From Halobacterium zhouii (GTDB taxonomy: Archaea > Halobacteriota > Halobacteria > Halobacteriales > Halobacteriaceae): a stretch of DNA of 64,000 nucleotides. The translations under genes and the position numbers were made by a program. Below are positions 44,987 to 54,518 of the stretch, piece after piece. The stretch is taken from contig NZ_CP089593.1 of NCBI RefSeq assembly GCF_021249405.1, forward strand, positions 2,294,001 through 2,358,000, read 5' to 3'. Below the pieces are notes generated by a model. It was not told the DNA's origin and did not search any database. It was given only the letters and a program-made list of their open reading frames with translations. Positions within the stretch are counted from its first letter, which is position 1, and every line of letters begins with the position of its first letter.

Positions 44987-46270
44987 CTACGGCCAGACGC
45001 CGCGTTTCTCGTGGGCCGCTGCGACGCGCGACAGCGCAACGACGTACGCGGCTTCGCGCCACGACAGATCGCGAGCGTCGACCTCCTCCTGGACGCGGTC
45101 GAACGCGGCGAGCATCTCGGTCTCGAGTTCCTCGTTGACGCGTTCGGGCGACCACGACCGTCGGTTGATGTCCTGAAGCCACTCGAAGTACGAGACGGTG
45201 ACGCCGCCCGCGTTCGCGAGGATGTCGGGAACGACTGGGATGTCGCGCTCGGCGAGTCGTCGGTCGGCGACGGCTGTCGTCGGGCCGTTCGCGCCCTCGA
45301 CGACGATGTCGGCGTCGACGTCGTCGACGTTGTCCGCCGTGATGGCGTTGCCGACGGCCGCCGGAATCAGCACGTCGACGTCGAGGCCCAGGAGTTCGTC
45401 GTTCGGGATGACGTTGTCCGCAACCTCGGTGACGGCTTCCGGGCGCTCGGAGTGAGCGGGAATCGAGCCGATGTCGAGGCCGTCGGGGTCGTAGGCGGCG
45501 CCGTTGACGTCGCTGACGGCGACGACCGACGCCCCCCACTCGTCGAGGAGTTCGGCGGCGTTCGCGCCGACGCTTCCGTACCCCTGGACGGCAATCGTGG
45601 TGCCGTCGAGGCCGAGGCCGTAGTAGTCACACACCTCGCGGGTGACGAGCGCGACGCTCCGGCCTGGCGCTTCCTCCCGGCCGTGGCTGCCGCCGACGAC
45701 CGGCGGCTTGCCGGTGACGACGCCGGGAACGGTTTCGCCTTCCTGCATGCTGTACGCGTCCATGAACCAGGACATCGTCTGCGCGTCCGTTCCCATGTCG
45801 GGGGCGGGAATATCCTTCGTCGGCCCGACGACCGGCCGAATCTCCTGGGCGAAGCGGCGGGTGAGTCGTTCGACTTCGTCGTCGCTGAGCGCCTTCGGGT
45901 TCGCGACGACGCCGCCCTTCGCGCCGCCGAACGGGAGGTCCATGACGGCGCACTTCCAGGTCATCCACATCGAGAGGCCGACGCACTCGTCGCGGGACAC
46001 CTCAGGGTGGAATCGCAGTCCGCCCTTGTACGGGCCGCGAACGCTGTCGTGTTGGGCCCGGTAGCCGGTGAACGCCTCGAGCGTGCCGTCGTCGCGCTCC
46101 AGTGGGATGGTCACCTCGTGGACCTGTGCAGGATGTTTCAGGCGCTCGACGATGTTCGGGTCGATGTCGACGTGCGCCGCCGCGTTGTCGAGTTGTCGTC
46201 GCGCGGTCTCGAGCGCCGACGCCGGCTCCTCGTCCTGACTGTCGACAGGTGTGGTGCTCTGTCCGGACAT
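44987..46270 (-). CDS. gdhA: Glutamate dehydrogenase (Glu/Leu/Phe/Val family)
   Basis: 427 residues, hexameric GDH type. Interconverts glutamate with 2-oxoglutarate and ammonia. Substrate region [25 protein letters not shown] and catalytic lysine in [10 protein letters not shown], dinucleotide site [20 protein letters not shown] (near 232-251), with [18 protein letters not shown] next. Coenzyme preference (NAD or NADP) is not certain from what I see; the Asp in VSDVNG suggests NAD. The tiny zinc-ribbon gene is just upstream on the same strand, its stop 1 nt before the gdh ATG. Confidence 0.95.
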   Translation of the reverse strand: MSGQSTTPVDSQDEEPASALETARRQLDNAAAHVDIDPNIVERLKHPAQVHEVTIPLERDDGTLEAFTGYRAQHDSVRGPYKGGLRFHPEVSRDECVGLSMWMTWKCAVMDLPFGGAKGGVVANPKALSDDEVERLTRRFAQEIRPVVGPTKDIPAPDMGTDAQTMSWFMDAYSMQEGETVPGVVTGKPPVVGGSHGREEAPGRSVALVTREVCDYYGLGLDGTTIAVQGYGSVGANAAELLDEWGASVVAVSDVNGAAYDPDGLDIGSIPAHSERPEAVTEVADNVIPNDELLGLDVDVLIPAAVGNAITADNVDDVDADIVVEGANGPTTAVADRRLAERDIPVVPDILANAGGVTVSYFEWLQDINRRSWSPERVNEELETEMLAAFDRVQEEVDARDLSWREAAYVVALSRVAAAHEKRGVWP

Positions 46271-46271
46271 G

Positions 46272-46415
46272 TCACTCGAGGGGCGTCGATCGGTTGCGCA
46301 CGTTGCCTCCGCATTCCGGACACGTGCCCGGGTGGGAGGAGTCGGTCACGATCTCCCCGCACGCGAAACACTCGTAGTCAGATTCGTCCCGTCTGTTGAC
46401 TTCGACATCCCACAT
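46272..46415 (-). CDS. Tiny rubredoxin-like zinc-ribbon protein
   Basis: 47 residues, too short for standard length cut-offs. It reads [20 protein letters not shown] then EIVTDSS, TCPECGG and ends RSTPLE. The pair CFACG/CPECG forms a rubredoxin-type knuckle site, probably Zn. Similar tiny proteins accompany many haloarchaeal genes (rubrerythrin-like domain proteins). Its stop lies 1 nt before the glutamate dehydrogenase start, so the two are co-translated. A role with GDH is possible but unproven. Confidence 0.8.
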   Translation of the reverse strand: MWDVEVNRRDESDYECFACGEIVTDSSHPGTCPECGGNVRNRSTPLE

Positions 46416-46527
46416 TGTAGCGAATCCGCCACCGTCCGGTGGCTATCGGTCGTAGCGGCCTCACCAGAAAGAGCGTGGCCGTTGAAAGCCAAACCCGTTC
46501 TCCCTCTCGGGGTTGAATAGTGAACCG

Positions 46528-49440
46528 TTACGTCTCGGCATCGCCGAACAACGCGCCGAACAGCGTCCGCTGCACGGCGCGGTTGTGCTCGTAGAACGCC
46601 GCCGGCGAGATGTCGAGTGTCTCCGCCACCTCCTCCCCCGTGCGCTCGCGAGGCGACTCGAAGAACCCGCTGTAGTACGCCGTCTGCAACACCTCCACCT
46701 GTCGGTCGGTGAGTCGCTCCAAGAGCGTCGACCGGAGGTCCGCGAGCGTGCCGTCCGTGTGCTCGGTCCGCGCGACCAGTTCGGCGTCCCCGAATCGGTC
46801 GAGCACCACGCCGATGGTTCGTTGCACGCCCACGCCGCCGGGCACGTCGACGACGGCGGTCGCGTCCGAGGCGTCGGCGACGATTCGCTGGACGACCGCG
46901 CCGTGGTTCGCCAACTGCACGGCGAGCAGCGACCCGGTCACACCGACCCGGAGCACGCCACCATCCGCCCGCTCGGTCATCACCGTGGCCTGGGAGACGA
47001 ACGCGAGTTCGCGCACCGCCGCGGCCACCTCGGTCGCCGGCCGACCACTCACCGTCACGAACACGTCGGTCCCGTCGTCCGTTCGGGCGATGCCGCCCTC
47101 GAAGACGACGCGGCAGTCGGCCGCGCGCGCCAGTCGGACCGCGGTGAACTGTCCGTCGGCGACCTCGAACCGCAGGCGCGTCCCCGACTGCGTAAGCAGC
47201 GCGGCCTTCCGCTCGGTCGCGCTCACCGCGGACGCCACCATCTCCCCGAGTTCCGCCAGCACGGACGCGACATCGCCCTCGAAGGCGTTCGGGCGGGTGG
47301 CGTACACCGTCAGCACGCCGTACGCGAACTCGTCGTACGCGAGCGGGACCGAGACCGCCGACTGGAACCCCCGGGAGAACGCCGCGCGGCGCCACGGCAC
47401 GCTCCGGAAGCCGTCGCGGACGCGCTCGACGGTGGTCGCCGCCCCGGTCGCAGCGGTGACGCCGGCGGGATCCGTTCTGGACGCATCGACGCCGAACGAC
47501 ACCTCGTCGAGGTAGCCGTCCCCGTCACCCGCCCACGCTCGCGGTTCCACGACCTCACCCTTCGGCGGTCGACTGCCGACCCACGCGAACGCGAACCGGT
47601 CGTCCGCGGTGAGACGCTCACAGACCGCGGCCTCGATCTCCGAGCGCGTCTCCGCGCGAACGAGCGCCTGCCCGATCTCGCGGATGATGGCGTTCGCCCG
47701 GTTGGCCTGGGTCAGGCGCTCGTTCTGCGCGTGGAGTTCCCGCTCCTTCGAGTGGAGCGTGGCCTCCCGTTCGAGGCGGTCGAGGGCCGCCTCCGCGGTC
47801 GACGCCACGACGTCCACGAGTTCCTCGGTCACCTCGTCGAACGCGTCGGCGTCATCGGACCACGTCCGATTGCCTGAGGGACTCCGTCCCTCTCCGTCAT
47901 CGGACCGCGTCCGATTGCCCGAGGCGTCCTCGAACCCCGCCAGGAAGACGCCGTGCGACCCGAGGGGCACGGCCGCGAGCGCCGCCAGCGACGTCGTCGG
48001 CGCGAGCGCGTCGGCTACCGCGTCCGGGCCGGTGACGTGCCGAGTCGTGGAGTCGATGAACGCCCGTCTGACGGGGTTGTCGGCGGTCGCTCCGACGGGT
48101 CGAACGACGCGCTCGCCGCGCAACCGGTCGGGTTCGGCGGCAACCGGGTCGAGCGCGTTCGTCTCCTCGTCGAACTCGTACACCGCCGTGGCGTCGGCGC
48201 CGAGGATGTCCTGCGCGTCACCCGCAACGACGTGTGCGACCTCGCCGACCGACTCCGCGTACAACAGGTCACGAGCGGTCCCCTGGAGGGCGGTCAGCGC
48301 CTCCTCGCGGCGTTTCCGCTTCGTGACGTCCCGACAGCTGTAGAGGACGGTGCCGTCCTGGATGGACACCTCGCGGACGTTGATGAGGAGGACGTGTTCC
48401 TCGCCGGCCTCGTCGGTCGCACGACACTCGATGTTCGTGAGCACGCCCTCCTCGTCGAGTCTGTCGGGGTCGTAGAGATTCTCGCCGAGCAGTTCCTCGA
48501 CGCCGTCCATCTCGTGTATCTGGGCGGCGTCGTAGCCGAAGATGAAGTGGACGTTCGGGCAGACGTACGTGAACTCGCCGTCCTCGTCGGTCATCAACAC
48601 CGTGTCCGTCATGTTGTTCAGCGTGACCCGGTGGAGTTCCTCGGACGCCCGGAGTTCCTCCTCGAGGCGGACCCGCTCGGTGATGTCGGCGGCCTGCGCG
48701 ACGGCCCCCGCCGGGCCCCCGGCAGCGTCCTCGACGGGGCGCAGGGACAGCGAGAGCGTCACGTCCTCGTCGTCGGGCCTGACGGCAGTCACTTCCGCGC
48801 TCGCGGACTCCCCGGCGAGCGCGCGGTCGACGAGTTCGCCGACTGCTTCTGCGTCGCCGTCGGCCCAGTGCGGGAGCGCGGCGAGCGGCGCGTGGCGGTG
48901 GTCCGCTCCGGAGAGCCGCGACGCGGCGTCGTTCCGCCGGGTGACCCGCCCGTCGCTGTCCAGCACCCACGCGTACGTCTCGTCGTCGCGGAAGATGGCG
49001 TCGAACCACTGCGCCCGCGAGCGAGTGTCTGGAGTGTCTGCCTGGCTCGCGGGTTCGCCGTGGTCGAGTGCTCGCGTCTCGAGTGCAGCGAGCGCTCGCT
49101 CGACGTCCGGTGTGCCGGTCTCCCCACCGAAATCCGCCACGGTGACGTAGTCCGTCGCGCCGGCGTCGAGCACGCGGCTGGCGAGCGCGCCATCGCCCCC
49201 AGCGTCGTACACGACGACGGTGCTATCGGCGGCCGCGCGTCCGACGAACGAGGCGGGGTCGTGAAGCGAGGGCGTCGCGACGACGAGGTCGAACTCGGCT
49301 CCGAGGGCGTCGCGCGCGCTCGCCGCCTCCGTGGCGTGGTCGGCGTCGCAGTCGAACTCCGCGAACGCGTCTGTGAGCGCTCGTGCCAGCGAACCACTGC
49401 CGGCACAGAGGACGCGTGGGCGCGACGGACGGGTCTGCAT
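46528..49440 (-). CDS. Bat-type regulator: receiver-like, PAS, GAF, HTH
   Basis: 970 residues. Order: receiver-like N-terminal domain (about 5-125, RVLCAGSGSLARALTDAF, lacking a clear phospho-Asp environment), PAS (about 145-260), PAS with PAC (about 265-380), GAF-like (about 385-520), GAF (about 560-745), Bat N-terminal domain (near 765-890), and the HTH_10 domain at the C-terminus: LTDRQVEVLQTAYYSGFFESPRERTGEEVAETLDIS. Bat proteins are sensors that activate genes in response to oxygen or light in halophiles. No membrane segment. It is divergent from the cox-like cluster, 243 bp apart, so it may control it. A region near 515-530 has a repeated SGNRTxSDD. Confidence 0.93.
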   Translation of the reverse strand: MQTRPSRPRVLCAGSGSLARALTDAFAEFDCDADHATEAASARDALGAEFDLVVATPSLHDPASFVGRAAADSTVVVYDAGGDGALASRVLDAGATDYVTVADFGGETGTPDVERALAALETRALDHGEPASQADTPDTRSRAQWFDAIFRDDETYAWVLDSDGRVTRRNDAASRLSGADHRHAPLAALPHWADGDAEAVGELVDRALAGESASAEVTAVRPDDEDVTLSLSLRPVEDAAGGPAGAVAQAADITERVRLEEELRASEELHRVTLNNMTDTVLMTDEDGEFTYVCPNVHFIFGYDAAQIHEMDGVEELLGENLYDPDRLDEEGVLTNIECRATDEAGEEHVLLINVREVSIQDGTVLYSCRDVTKRKRREEALTALQGTARDLLYAESVGEVAHVVAGDAQDILGADATAVYEFDEETNALDPVAAEPDRLRGERVVRPVGATADNPVRRAFIDSTTRHVTGPDAVADALAPTTSLAALAAVPLGSHGVFLAGFEDASGNRTRSDDGEGRSPSGNRTWSDDADAFDEVTEELVDVVASTAEAALDRLEREATLHSKERELHAQNERLTQANRANAIIREIGQALVRAETRSEIEAAVCERLTADDRFAFAWVGSRPPKGEVVEPRAWAGDGDGYLDEVSFGVDASRTDPAGVTAATGAATTVERVRDGFRSVPWRRAAFSRGFQSAVSVPLAYDEFAYGVLTVYATRPNAFEGDVASVLAELGEMVASAVSATERKAALLTQSGTRLRFEVADGQFTAVRLARAADCRVVFEGGIARTDDGTDVFVTVSGRPATEVAAAVRELAFVSQATVMTERADGGVLRVGVTGSLLAVQLANHGAVVQRIVADASDATAVVDVPGGVGVQRTIGVVLDRFGDAELVARTEHTDGTLADLRSTLLERLTDRQVEVLQTAYYSGFFESPRERTGEEVAETLDISPAAFYEHNRAVQRTLFGALFGDAET
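47851..47924. repeat. Duplicated hairpins in the coding region of the Bat-type regulator
   Basis: ATCGGAC-cac-GTCCGAT (47854-47870), GAGGGAC-tcc-GTCCCTC (47876-47892) and ATCGGAC-cgc-GTCCGAT (47899-47915) follow one another. A 29-nt direct repeat with a 45-nt period includes the first and third. All are in frame and code for SGNRTRSDD and SGNRTWSDD in a linker between GAF domains. Confidence 0.75.
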
Positions 49441-49683
49441 AGAACGATAGTGAGGAACGAGGGTGGTAGAGGGTTTCGACTCGAACAGTGGACGCGTGGA
49501 GCAGTGTGGTCGCGCCGACGGCCCCCTTCAGCGTTGACGGAGAATAGTTACGTCATCCGTGTTTCGAACCCTGATTCGGTTTCGTATCCCGGGAAGATGC
49601 GTATCCTCACAAAGACTTTTTAGGATTGTTAACAGACCATAATGTGGAGGATGTTCACATCCGCCAAGGAGCGTGTATGAAAG
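49441..49683. promoter_or_regulatory. Divergent regulator/cox control region
   Basis: 243 bp between two divergent operons. On the cox side a TATA-like TTTTTAG at 49617-49623 is followed by a leader of about 40 nt containing the small hairpin GGATG-ttca-CATCC near 49649. On the regulator side the start is preceded by a GC-rich stretch without an obvious TATA. No gene is seen. Confidence 0.5.
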
Positions 49684-50436
49684 ATGGAATTCAACGGCAC
49701 GTTCGAACTCGAGGACACGACCACCGAGGAAGTGTGGCTCGCGCTCTCGGACCCGGTGCTCGTCGAGGAATCGCTCCCCGGCTGTGAGTTTCTGGTGCAG
49801 GTCGACGACGAGGACGTCGACTTCGACGCGCTCAGAGAGCAGTACGCCGACCGAGACGTGGAACCGACTGCCGACCCCGACGTCATCGCCGAGCGCGCCT
49901 TCGAGGAGGGCGAGCGGTACGCGGCCCTCGTCCAGATCAGCGTCGGCCCGGTGAACCCGACGTTCGAGACAGTAGTGACCATCGACCACCGGGAGAAACC
50001 CGAGATGTCGGCCTCCGGGGAGGGCTCTTCGGGCGACAGTTCCTTCGAGATGTCGTCGTCGATGGTGCTCTCCGAAGCCGACGACGGCGTCGCAGTCGAA
50101 TGGGAGACCCAGGCCGACGTGTTCGGCCGCGTCGCCCAGATGGGGCAGCGCGTCGTCAACCCGGTGGCGAACCAGGTCGTCAAGCGGTTCTTCTCGTCGG
50201 TGCAAGAGCAGTTGCGTGACCTCTCGATGGCGACGGAGACAGCGAATGCGGCAGACACAGCGGACGAGTCGTCGGAGGGGGCGGCGGAGACAGGAGACGA
50301 GACGGCGGCGGAGACAGGAGACGAGTCAGCGACGGAGCCGACTCGCGAGTCGGTGGACGAATCGGGTGGTGGGAGCGACGAACCGAGCCTCGTGGACCGA
50401 ATCCTCGGTCGGTCGAGGGGAGGGGACGACAGATGA
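49684..50436 (+). CDS. coxG: CoxG-like SRPBCC carbon monoxide dehydrogenase accessory protein
   Basis: 250 residues. CoxG/SRPBCC fold: MEFNGTFELEDTTTEEVWLALSDPVLVEESLPGCE, the usual opening of CoxG, and the late VEWETQADVFGRVAQMGQRVVNPVANQVVKRFFSSVQEQL. In bacteria CoxG tethers or delivers quinone or the molybdenum enzyme at the membrane; the family also includes polyketide-cyclase-like lipid binders. An acidic Ser/Gly insertion and a low-complexity Thr/Glu/Ser tail (about 180-240) are extra. First gene of the cluster; overlaps coxS by ATGA. Confidence 0.88.
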   Translation: MEFNGTFELEDTTTEEVWLALSDPVLVEESLPGCEFLVQVDDEDVDFDALREQYADRDVEPTADPDVIAERAFEEGERYAALVQISVGPVNPTFETVVTIDHREKPEMSASGEGSSGDSSFEMSSSMVLSEADDGVAVEWETQADVFGRVAQMGQRVVNPVANQVVKRFFSSVQEQLRDLSMATETANAADTADESSEGAAETGDETAAETGDESATEPTRESVDESGGGSDEPSLVDRILGRSRGGDDR

Positions 50437-51050
50437 CAGAACACGACATCACACTCACAGTGAACGGTACAGACCACGACCTCGAGGTCGATGCGCGAAC
50501 ACTCCTCGTCCACGCGCTGCGCGACGAACTCGGCTACACGGGCACGAACGTCGGCTGCGAGAGCAGCATCTGCGGCGCGTGCACGGTGCGGATGGACGGC
50601 GACGCGGTGAAGTCCTGCACGGCGCTCGCGGTGCAGGCCGACGGCGCGGAGATACAGACCGTCGAGAGCCTCGCGGAGGGCGGCGAGTTCCACCCCGTAC
50701 AGACCGGGTTCCAGGAGGAACACGGCCTCCAGTGTGGCTACTGCACACCCGGCATGATGTTGAGCGCCGTCGACCTGCTGGAAGAGAACCCGGACCCCTC
50801 GCGGGAGGAGATCCGCGAGGGAATCGAGGGGAACCTCTGCCGGTGCACGGGCTACCAGAACATCGTCAACGCGGTGGAGAACGCCGCGAACGAGATGGGC
50901 GAGGGGTCGGCTGGCGAGGCGGCCGGCGGTCGCAAGCGGGCGGCCGACGGCGGGGAGTGCTCCACCGGAGCGCGACCCTCGTCGGACCACTCGTCCGACG
51001 GCGGGGCAGAGACCGATGGCGGCGAACCCATGGGAGGTGAGGGCGAATGA
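50433..51050 (+). CDS. coxS: Molybdenum hydroxylase small subunit, two [2Fe-2S] clusters
   Basis: 205 residues. N-terminal plant-type cluster: [22 protein letters not shown] (Cys42, 47, 50, 62). C-terminal cluster: QCGYCTPGM (Cys101, 104) and CRCTGYQNI (Cys136, 138). Transfers electrons from the molybdenum site to FAD. The last ~55 residues are an Ala/Gly/Ser-rich, acidic tail (beyond the usual ~160), unlike CoxS of bacteria. The start overlaps coxG's stop and the stop overlaps the next start (ATGA). Confidence 0.93.
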   Translation: MTEHDITLTVNGTDHDLEVDARTLLVHALRDELGYTGTNVGCESSICGACTVRMDGDAVKSCTALAVQADGAEIQTVESLAEGGEFHPVQTGFQEEHGLQCGYCTPGMMLSAVDLLEENPDPSREEIREGIEGNLCRCTGYQNIVNAVENAANEMGEGSAGEAAGGRKRAADGGECSTGARPSSDHSSDGGAETDGGEPMGGEGE

Positions 51051-53533
51051 CCGTCGACTCCGTCGACCCGGACGACGTCGACGCGGCGGACATCCTGGGC
51101 TCGGCCATCGAGCGCCGCGAGGACCCCGCGCTGGTCACGGGCGACGCGGAGTACACAGACGACATTCAGCTCCCGAACACCGCGCACATGGCGATACTGC
51201 GGAGCCAGTACGCCCACGCGGACATCGAGGACGTGGACACCAGCGAGGCCGAGGAGATGGAGGGCGTGCTCGGCGTCTACACGCACGACGACCTGGCTCG
51301 CGAGGACACGCCCGGCGAACTCCCGTTCCTGGTGCCGACCGCGTGGCTGCTCCCGAGTCTGAACGCCGTCGACCACCCCATCCTTGCGGACGGCCGCGTG
51401 CGCTATCAGGGCGAGGCCATCGCCGCCGTCGTTGCAGAGGAGCGCTACCTCGCGCACGACGCGCTCGACGGCATCGACGTGGATTACGAGCGCAGGGACG
51501 CGGTGACCACGCCGGGCGACGCACTCGCCAGCGGTGCGGCGGAACTCCACGGCGACGCCGACCGGAACGTCGCGTTCGACTGGGAGATCGGCGACGAGTC
51601 GAAGACCGACGATGCGTTCGAGAGCGCCGCGAACACCGTCGAGATCGACCTAGAGAACCAGTTGCTCATCCCGAACGCGATGGAGCCGCGAGCAGCGGTC
51701 GCGGATTACAGCCCCGGCACGGACGAACTGGACGTGTTCATGACGACCCAGAACCCCCACGTTCACCGGCTCCTCATGTCGGGTGTCATCGGCCACCCGG
51801 AGCACAAACTCCGCATCAAGGCGCCCGAGGTCGGCGGCGGGTTCGGGAGCAAGATCCACCACTACGCCGACGAAGCGCTCGTGGCGTGGGCGTCGAAGCA
51901 CCTCGAACGGCCCGTGAAGTGGACGGCGACGCGCTCGGAGACGTATCTCACGGACGCGCAGGGCCGCGGCCACGAGACGCACGCGGAACTCGCGGTGAGC
52001 GACGACGGCGACATCGAGGGACTGCGCGTGGACACGAAGGCGAACCTCGGCGCGTATCTCTCGACGTTCGCCCCCGCCGTCCCCACATACCTCTACGGAA
52101 CGCTGCTGTCCGGACAGTACGACATCCCGGCCATCCACTGCTCGGTGGACGGCGCGTTCACGAACGTGCCGCCGGTGGACGCATACCGGGGCGCCGGCCG
52201 CCCGGAGGCGTCGTTCCTCGTGGAACGGCTGATGCGTCTCGGCGCGAAGGAACTGGGGATGGATCCCGTGGAGTTCCGGCGCCGGAACTTCGTCGAACCC
52301 GACCAGTTCCCGTACGAGACGCAGGTCGCGGTCGTCTACGACAGCGGCGACTACGAGAAACCCATGGAGACGGCCCTCGACATGGTGGACTACGATAGCT
52401 TCCGGGAGCGCCAGGAGCAGGCCCGCGAGGAGGGGCGCTACCTCGGCATCGGGTTCTCGTGTTATATCGAGGCCTGCGGGCTCGCGCCCTCCGAGTTGGC
52501 GGGTCAACTCGGCGCGCAGGCGGGTCTCTGGGAGTCGAGCGTCGTGCGCTTCCACCCGTCGGGCACAGTGACCGCGTTCTGTGGCACCTCCGGCCACGGG
52601 CAGGGCCACGGCACGACGTACGCCCAGATCGTCGCGAACGAACTCGGCATCCCCTACGACGACGTGGAGGTCGTGGAGGGCGACACCGACGAGATTCCCC
52701 ACGGGATGGGCACCTACGGGTCGCGGAGCGCGGCGGTCGGCGGCAGTTCGCTCGTGAAGAGCGCCGAGAAGGTCGTCGACAAGGCCAAAGAGATCGCCGC
52801 CCACCAGCTCGAGGCCGACCCCGAGGACGTCGAGTTCGAGGACGGGAAGTTCAGGGTGTCGGGCGCGCCCGACCGCAACATCGGCATCCAGACGATCGCA
52901 CAGGAGGCGTACCTCGGCCACGACACGCCCGAGGGGATGGAACCCGGACTCGAGGCGACGTCGTTCTACGACCCGGACAACTTCGTGTTCCCGTTCGGCA
53001 CGCACGTCGCAATCGTCGAGGTCGACCCGGACTCGGGCGAAATCGAGTTCGAGCAGTACGTCGCGGTGGACGACGTCGGCAACCAGATCAACCCCAAAAT
53101 CGTGGAGGGCCAGATTCACGGCGGCGTCGCGCAGGGCATCGGGCAGGCGCTGTACGAGGGCGCGGAGTACGACGACAACGGCAGCCTCGTCACCGGGTCG
53201 ATGCAGGACTACGCGGTGCCGAAGGCCGAGCACATCCCGGAGATGGAGACCGATTCGACCGTGACGCCGAGCCCCCACAACCCCCTCGGCGTGAAGGGGG
53301 TCGGGGAAGCCGGCACTATCGCCGCGCCGCAGGCGGTCGTGAACGCCGTCGCTGACGCGCTCGAACCGTTCGGCGTCGAGGGCGTCGAGATGCCGATGAC
53401 CGCCGAGCGCGTCTGGGAGGCGGCGAACGCGCAGGCGACCGCGGACGGAAGCGGCAACGCGTCTAACAGCGGTGATGCAGGCGAGCCGCGGGACGGCCGT
53501 GATGCGGCCGCGGACAGTGGAGGTGAGAACTGA
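51047..53533 (+). CDS. Molybdenum-cofactor-binding large subunit, form II type
   Basis: 828 residues of the xanthine dehydrogenase / CO dehydrogenase large subunit family. Domains: N-terminal Ald_Xan_dh_C-like (about 20-135), MoCo-binding from 150 onward. Active-site loop AYRGAGRPEA lies near 380; CO dehydrogenase form I has AYxCSFR here, so the Cys that binds Cu is absent. Further: SGHGQGHGTTYAQI near 510, GVKGVGEAGTIAAP near 750 with the catalytic Glu. Substrate probably an aldehyde, nicotinate-like or other hydroxylatable compound, not CO. Acidic low-complexity C-terminal tail of 30 residues. Overlaps both neighbours. Confidence 0.93.
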   Translation: MTVDSVDPDDVDAADILGSAIERREDPALVTGDAEYTDDIQLPNTAHMAILRSQYAHADIEDVDTSEAEEMEGVLGVYTHDDLAREDTPGELPFLVPTAWLLPSLNAVDHPILADGRVRYQGEAIAAVVAEERYLAHDALDGIDVDYERRDAVTTPGDALASGAAELHGDADRNVAFDWEIGDESKTDDAFESAANTVEIDLENQLLIPNAMEPRAAVADYSPGTDELDVFMTTQNPHVHRLLMSGVIGHPEHKLRIKAPEVGGGFGSKIHHYADEALVAWASKHLERPVKWTATRSETYLTDAQGRGHETHAELAVSDDGDIEGLRVDTKANLGAYLSTFAPAVPTYLYGTLLSGQYDIPAIHCSVDGAFTNVPPVDAYRGAGRPEASFLVERLMRLGAKELGMDPVEFRRRNFVEPDQFPYETQVAVVYDSGDYEKPMETALDMVDYDSFRERQEQAREEGRYLGIGFSCYIEACGLAPSELAGQLGAQAGLWESSVVRFHPSGTVTAFCGTSGHGQGHGTTYAQIVANELGIPYDDVEVVEGDTDEIPHGMGTYGSRSAAVGGSSLVKSAEKVVDKAKEIAAHQLEADPEDVEFEDGKFRVSGAPDRNIGIQTIAQEAYLGHDTPEGMEPGLEATSFYDPDNFVFPFGTHVAIVEVDPDSGEIEFEQYVAVDDVGNQINPKIVEGQIHGGVAQGIGQALYEGAEYDDNGSLVTGSMQDYAVPKAEHIPEMETDSTVTPSPHNPLGVKGVGEAGTIAAPQAVVNAVADALEPFGVEGVEMPMTAERVWEAANAQATADGSGNASNSGDAGEPRDGRDAAADSGGEN

Positions 53534-54423
53534 TGTTCCCGGACGAGTTCGACTACTACGAGGCCGACTCCGTCGACGAGGCGGTTGAACTGCTCGACGA
53601 GCACGCGGGCGAGGAGGTCGAACTGCTCGCTGGCGGGCACAGTCTGCTGCCGGCGATGAAGACCGGCCTGTCGAGTCCCGACGTGCTCGTGGACCTCGGC
53701 GGCGTGGACGAACTCCACGGCGTGCGCACGGACGGCGACGTACTGTCCGTCGGCGCGATGACGGCGTACAGCGACTTCCTCGACGCCGACGAGTCGTGGG
53801 AGCACGCGCCGGCGCTCGCCGCGGCCACCCGAGAGGTCGGGGACGCGCAGGTGCGAAATCGCGGCACAGTTGGGGGCAATCTCGCGCACGCCGACCCCGC
53901 CTCGGACCTGCCGGGCGCGGCGCTCGCGTCGGACGCGACAGTCGTCGTGCAAGGGACAGACGGCGAGCGCAAGATTCCTGCCGAGGAGTTCTTCTACGGG
54001 ATGTACGCCACTGACCTCGCGCCCGGCGAGTTGCTGACTCGGGTCGAGGTGCCCTCGGCGGCGGGTTCGGTGGGCGCGTACGCGAAGAAGGCGAGTCCGT
54101 CCTCGGGGTACGCGATGGTCGGCGTCGCCGCGCTCCTGGACGTCGACGGCGGCACCGTCGAATCCGCGAGCGTCGCCGCGAACGGCGTCCTCGACCACGG
54201 CGTGCGACTCGATAGCGTCGCGGACGCACTCGACGGCGAGACGCTCGACGAAGACACCATCGGGCGTGCGGCGTCCCGCGCCACCGACGACATCGACGAG
54301 GCGATGACGATGGACGACCTGCAGGCCTCAGGGGAGTTCCGCGCCCACCTCCTGGAGGTGTACACGGAGCGCGCGCTGACGACGGCGATGGAGGAGGCGT
54401 CCGCGCCCGCTGCCGCGGACTGA
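53533..54423 (+). CDS. coxM: FAD-binding medium subunit of the molybdenum hydroxylase
   Basis: 296 residues. FAD motifs LLAGGHSLLPAMK (near 31-43) and NRGTVGGNLAHADPASD (near 112-128) are the two diagnostic loops. The C-terminal CO_deh_flav_C domain follows (YAKKASPSSGYAMVGVAALL). It passes electrons from the small subunit to an acceptor, probably a quinone. The start overlaps the large subunit stop as TGATG. Medium-small-large order differs in bacteria, where coxM usually comes first. Confidence 0.93.
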   Translation: MFPDEFDYYEADSVDEAVELLDEHAGEEVELLAGGHSLLPAMKTGLSSPDVLVDLGGVDELHGVRTDGDVLSVGAMTAYSDFLDADESWEHAPALAAATREVGDAQVRNRGTVGGNLAHADPASDLPGAALASDATVVVQGTDGERKIPAEEFFYGMYATDLAPGELLTRVEVPSAAGSVGAYAKKASPSSGYAMVGVAALLDVDGGTVESASVAANGVLDHGVRLDSVADALDGETLDEDTIGRAASRATDDIDEAMTMDDLQASGEFRAHLLEVYTERALTTAMEEASAPAAAD

Positions 54424-54518
54424 CCGTCTCGCCAGCCGATTCCCGCGCCGCGCTCTCGCGTGGTGTGTGAGCAACGACCATATACTCGCTCGGCCCCAAC
54501 GAATCCCATCCAGACAGC

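Noticed and set aside
51047..53533. Identification as CO dehydrogenase large subunit
   Set aside because: The active-site loop is AYRGAGR rather than AYxCSFR, so the Cu-binding Cys is missing.
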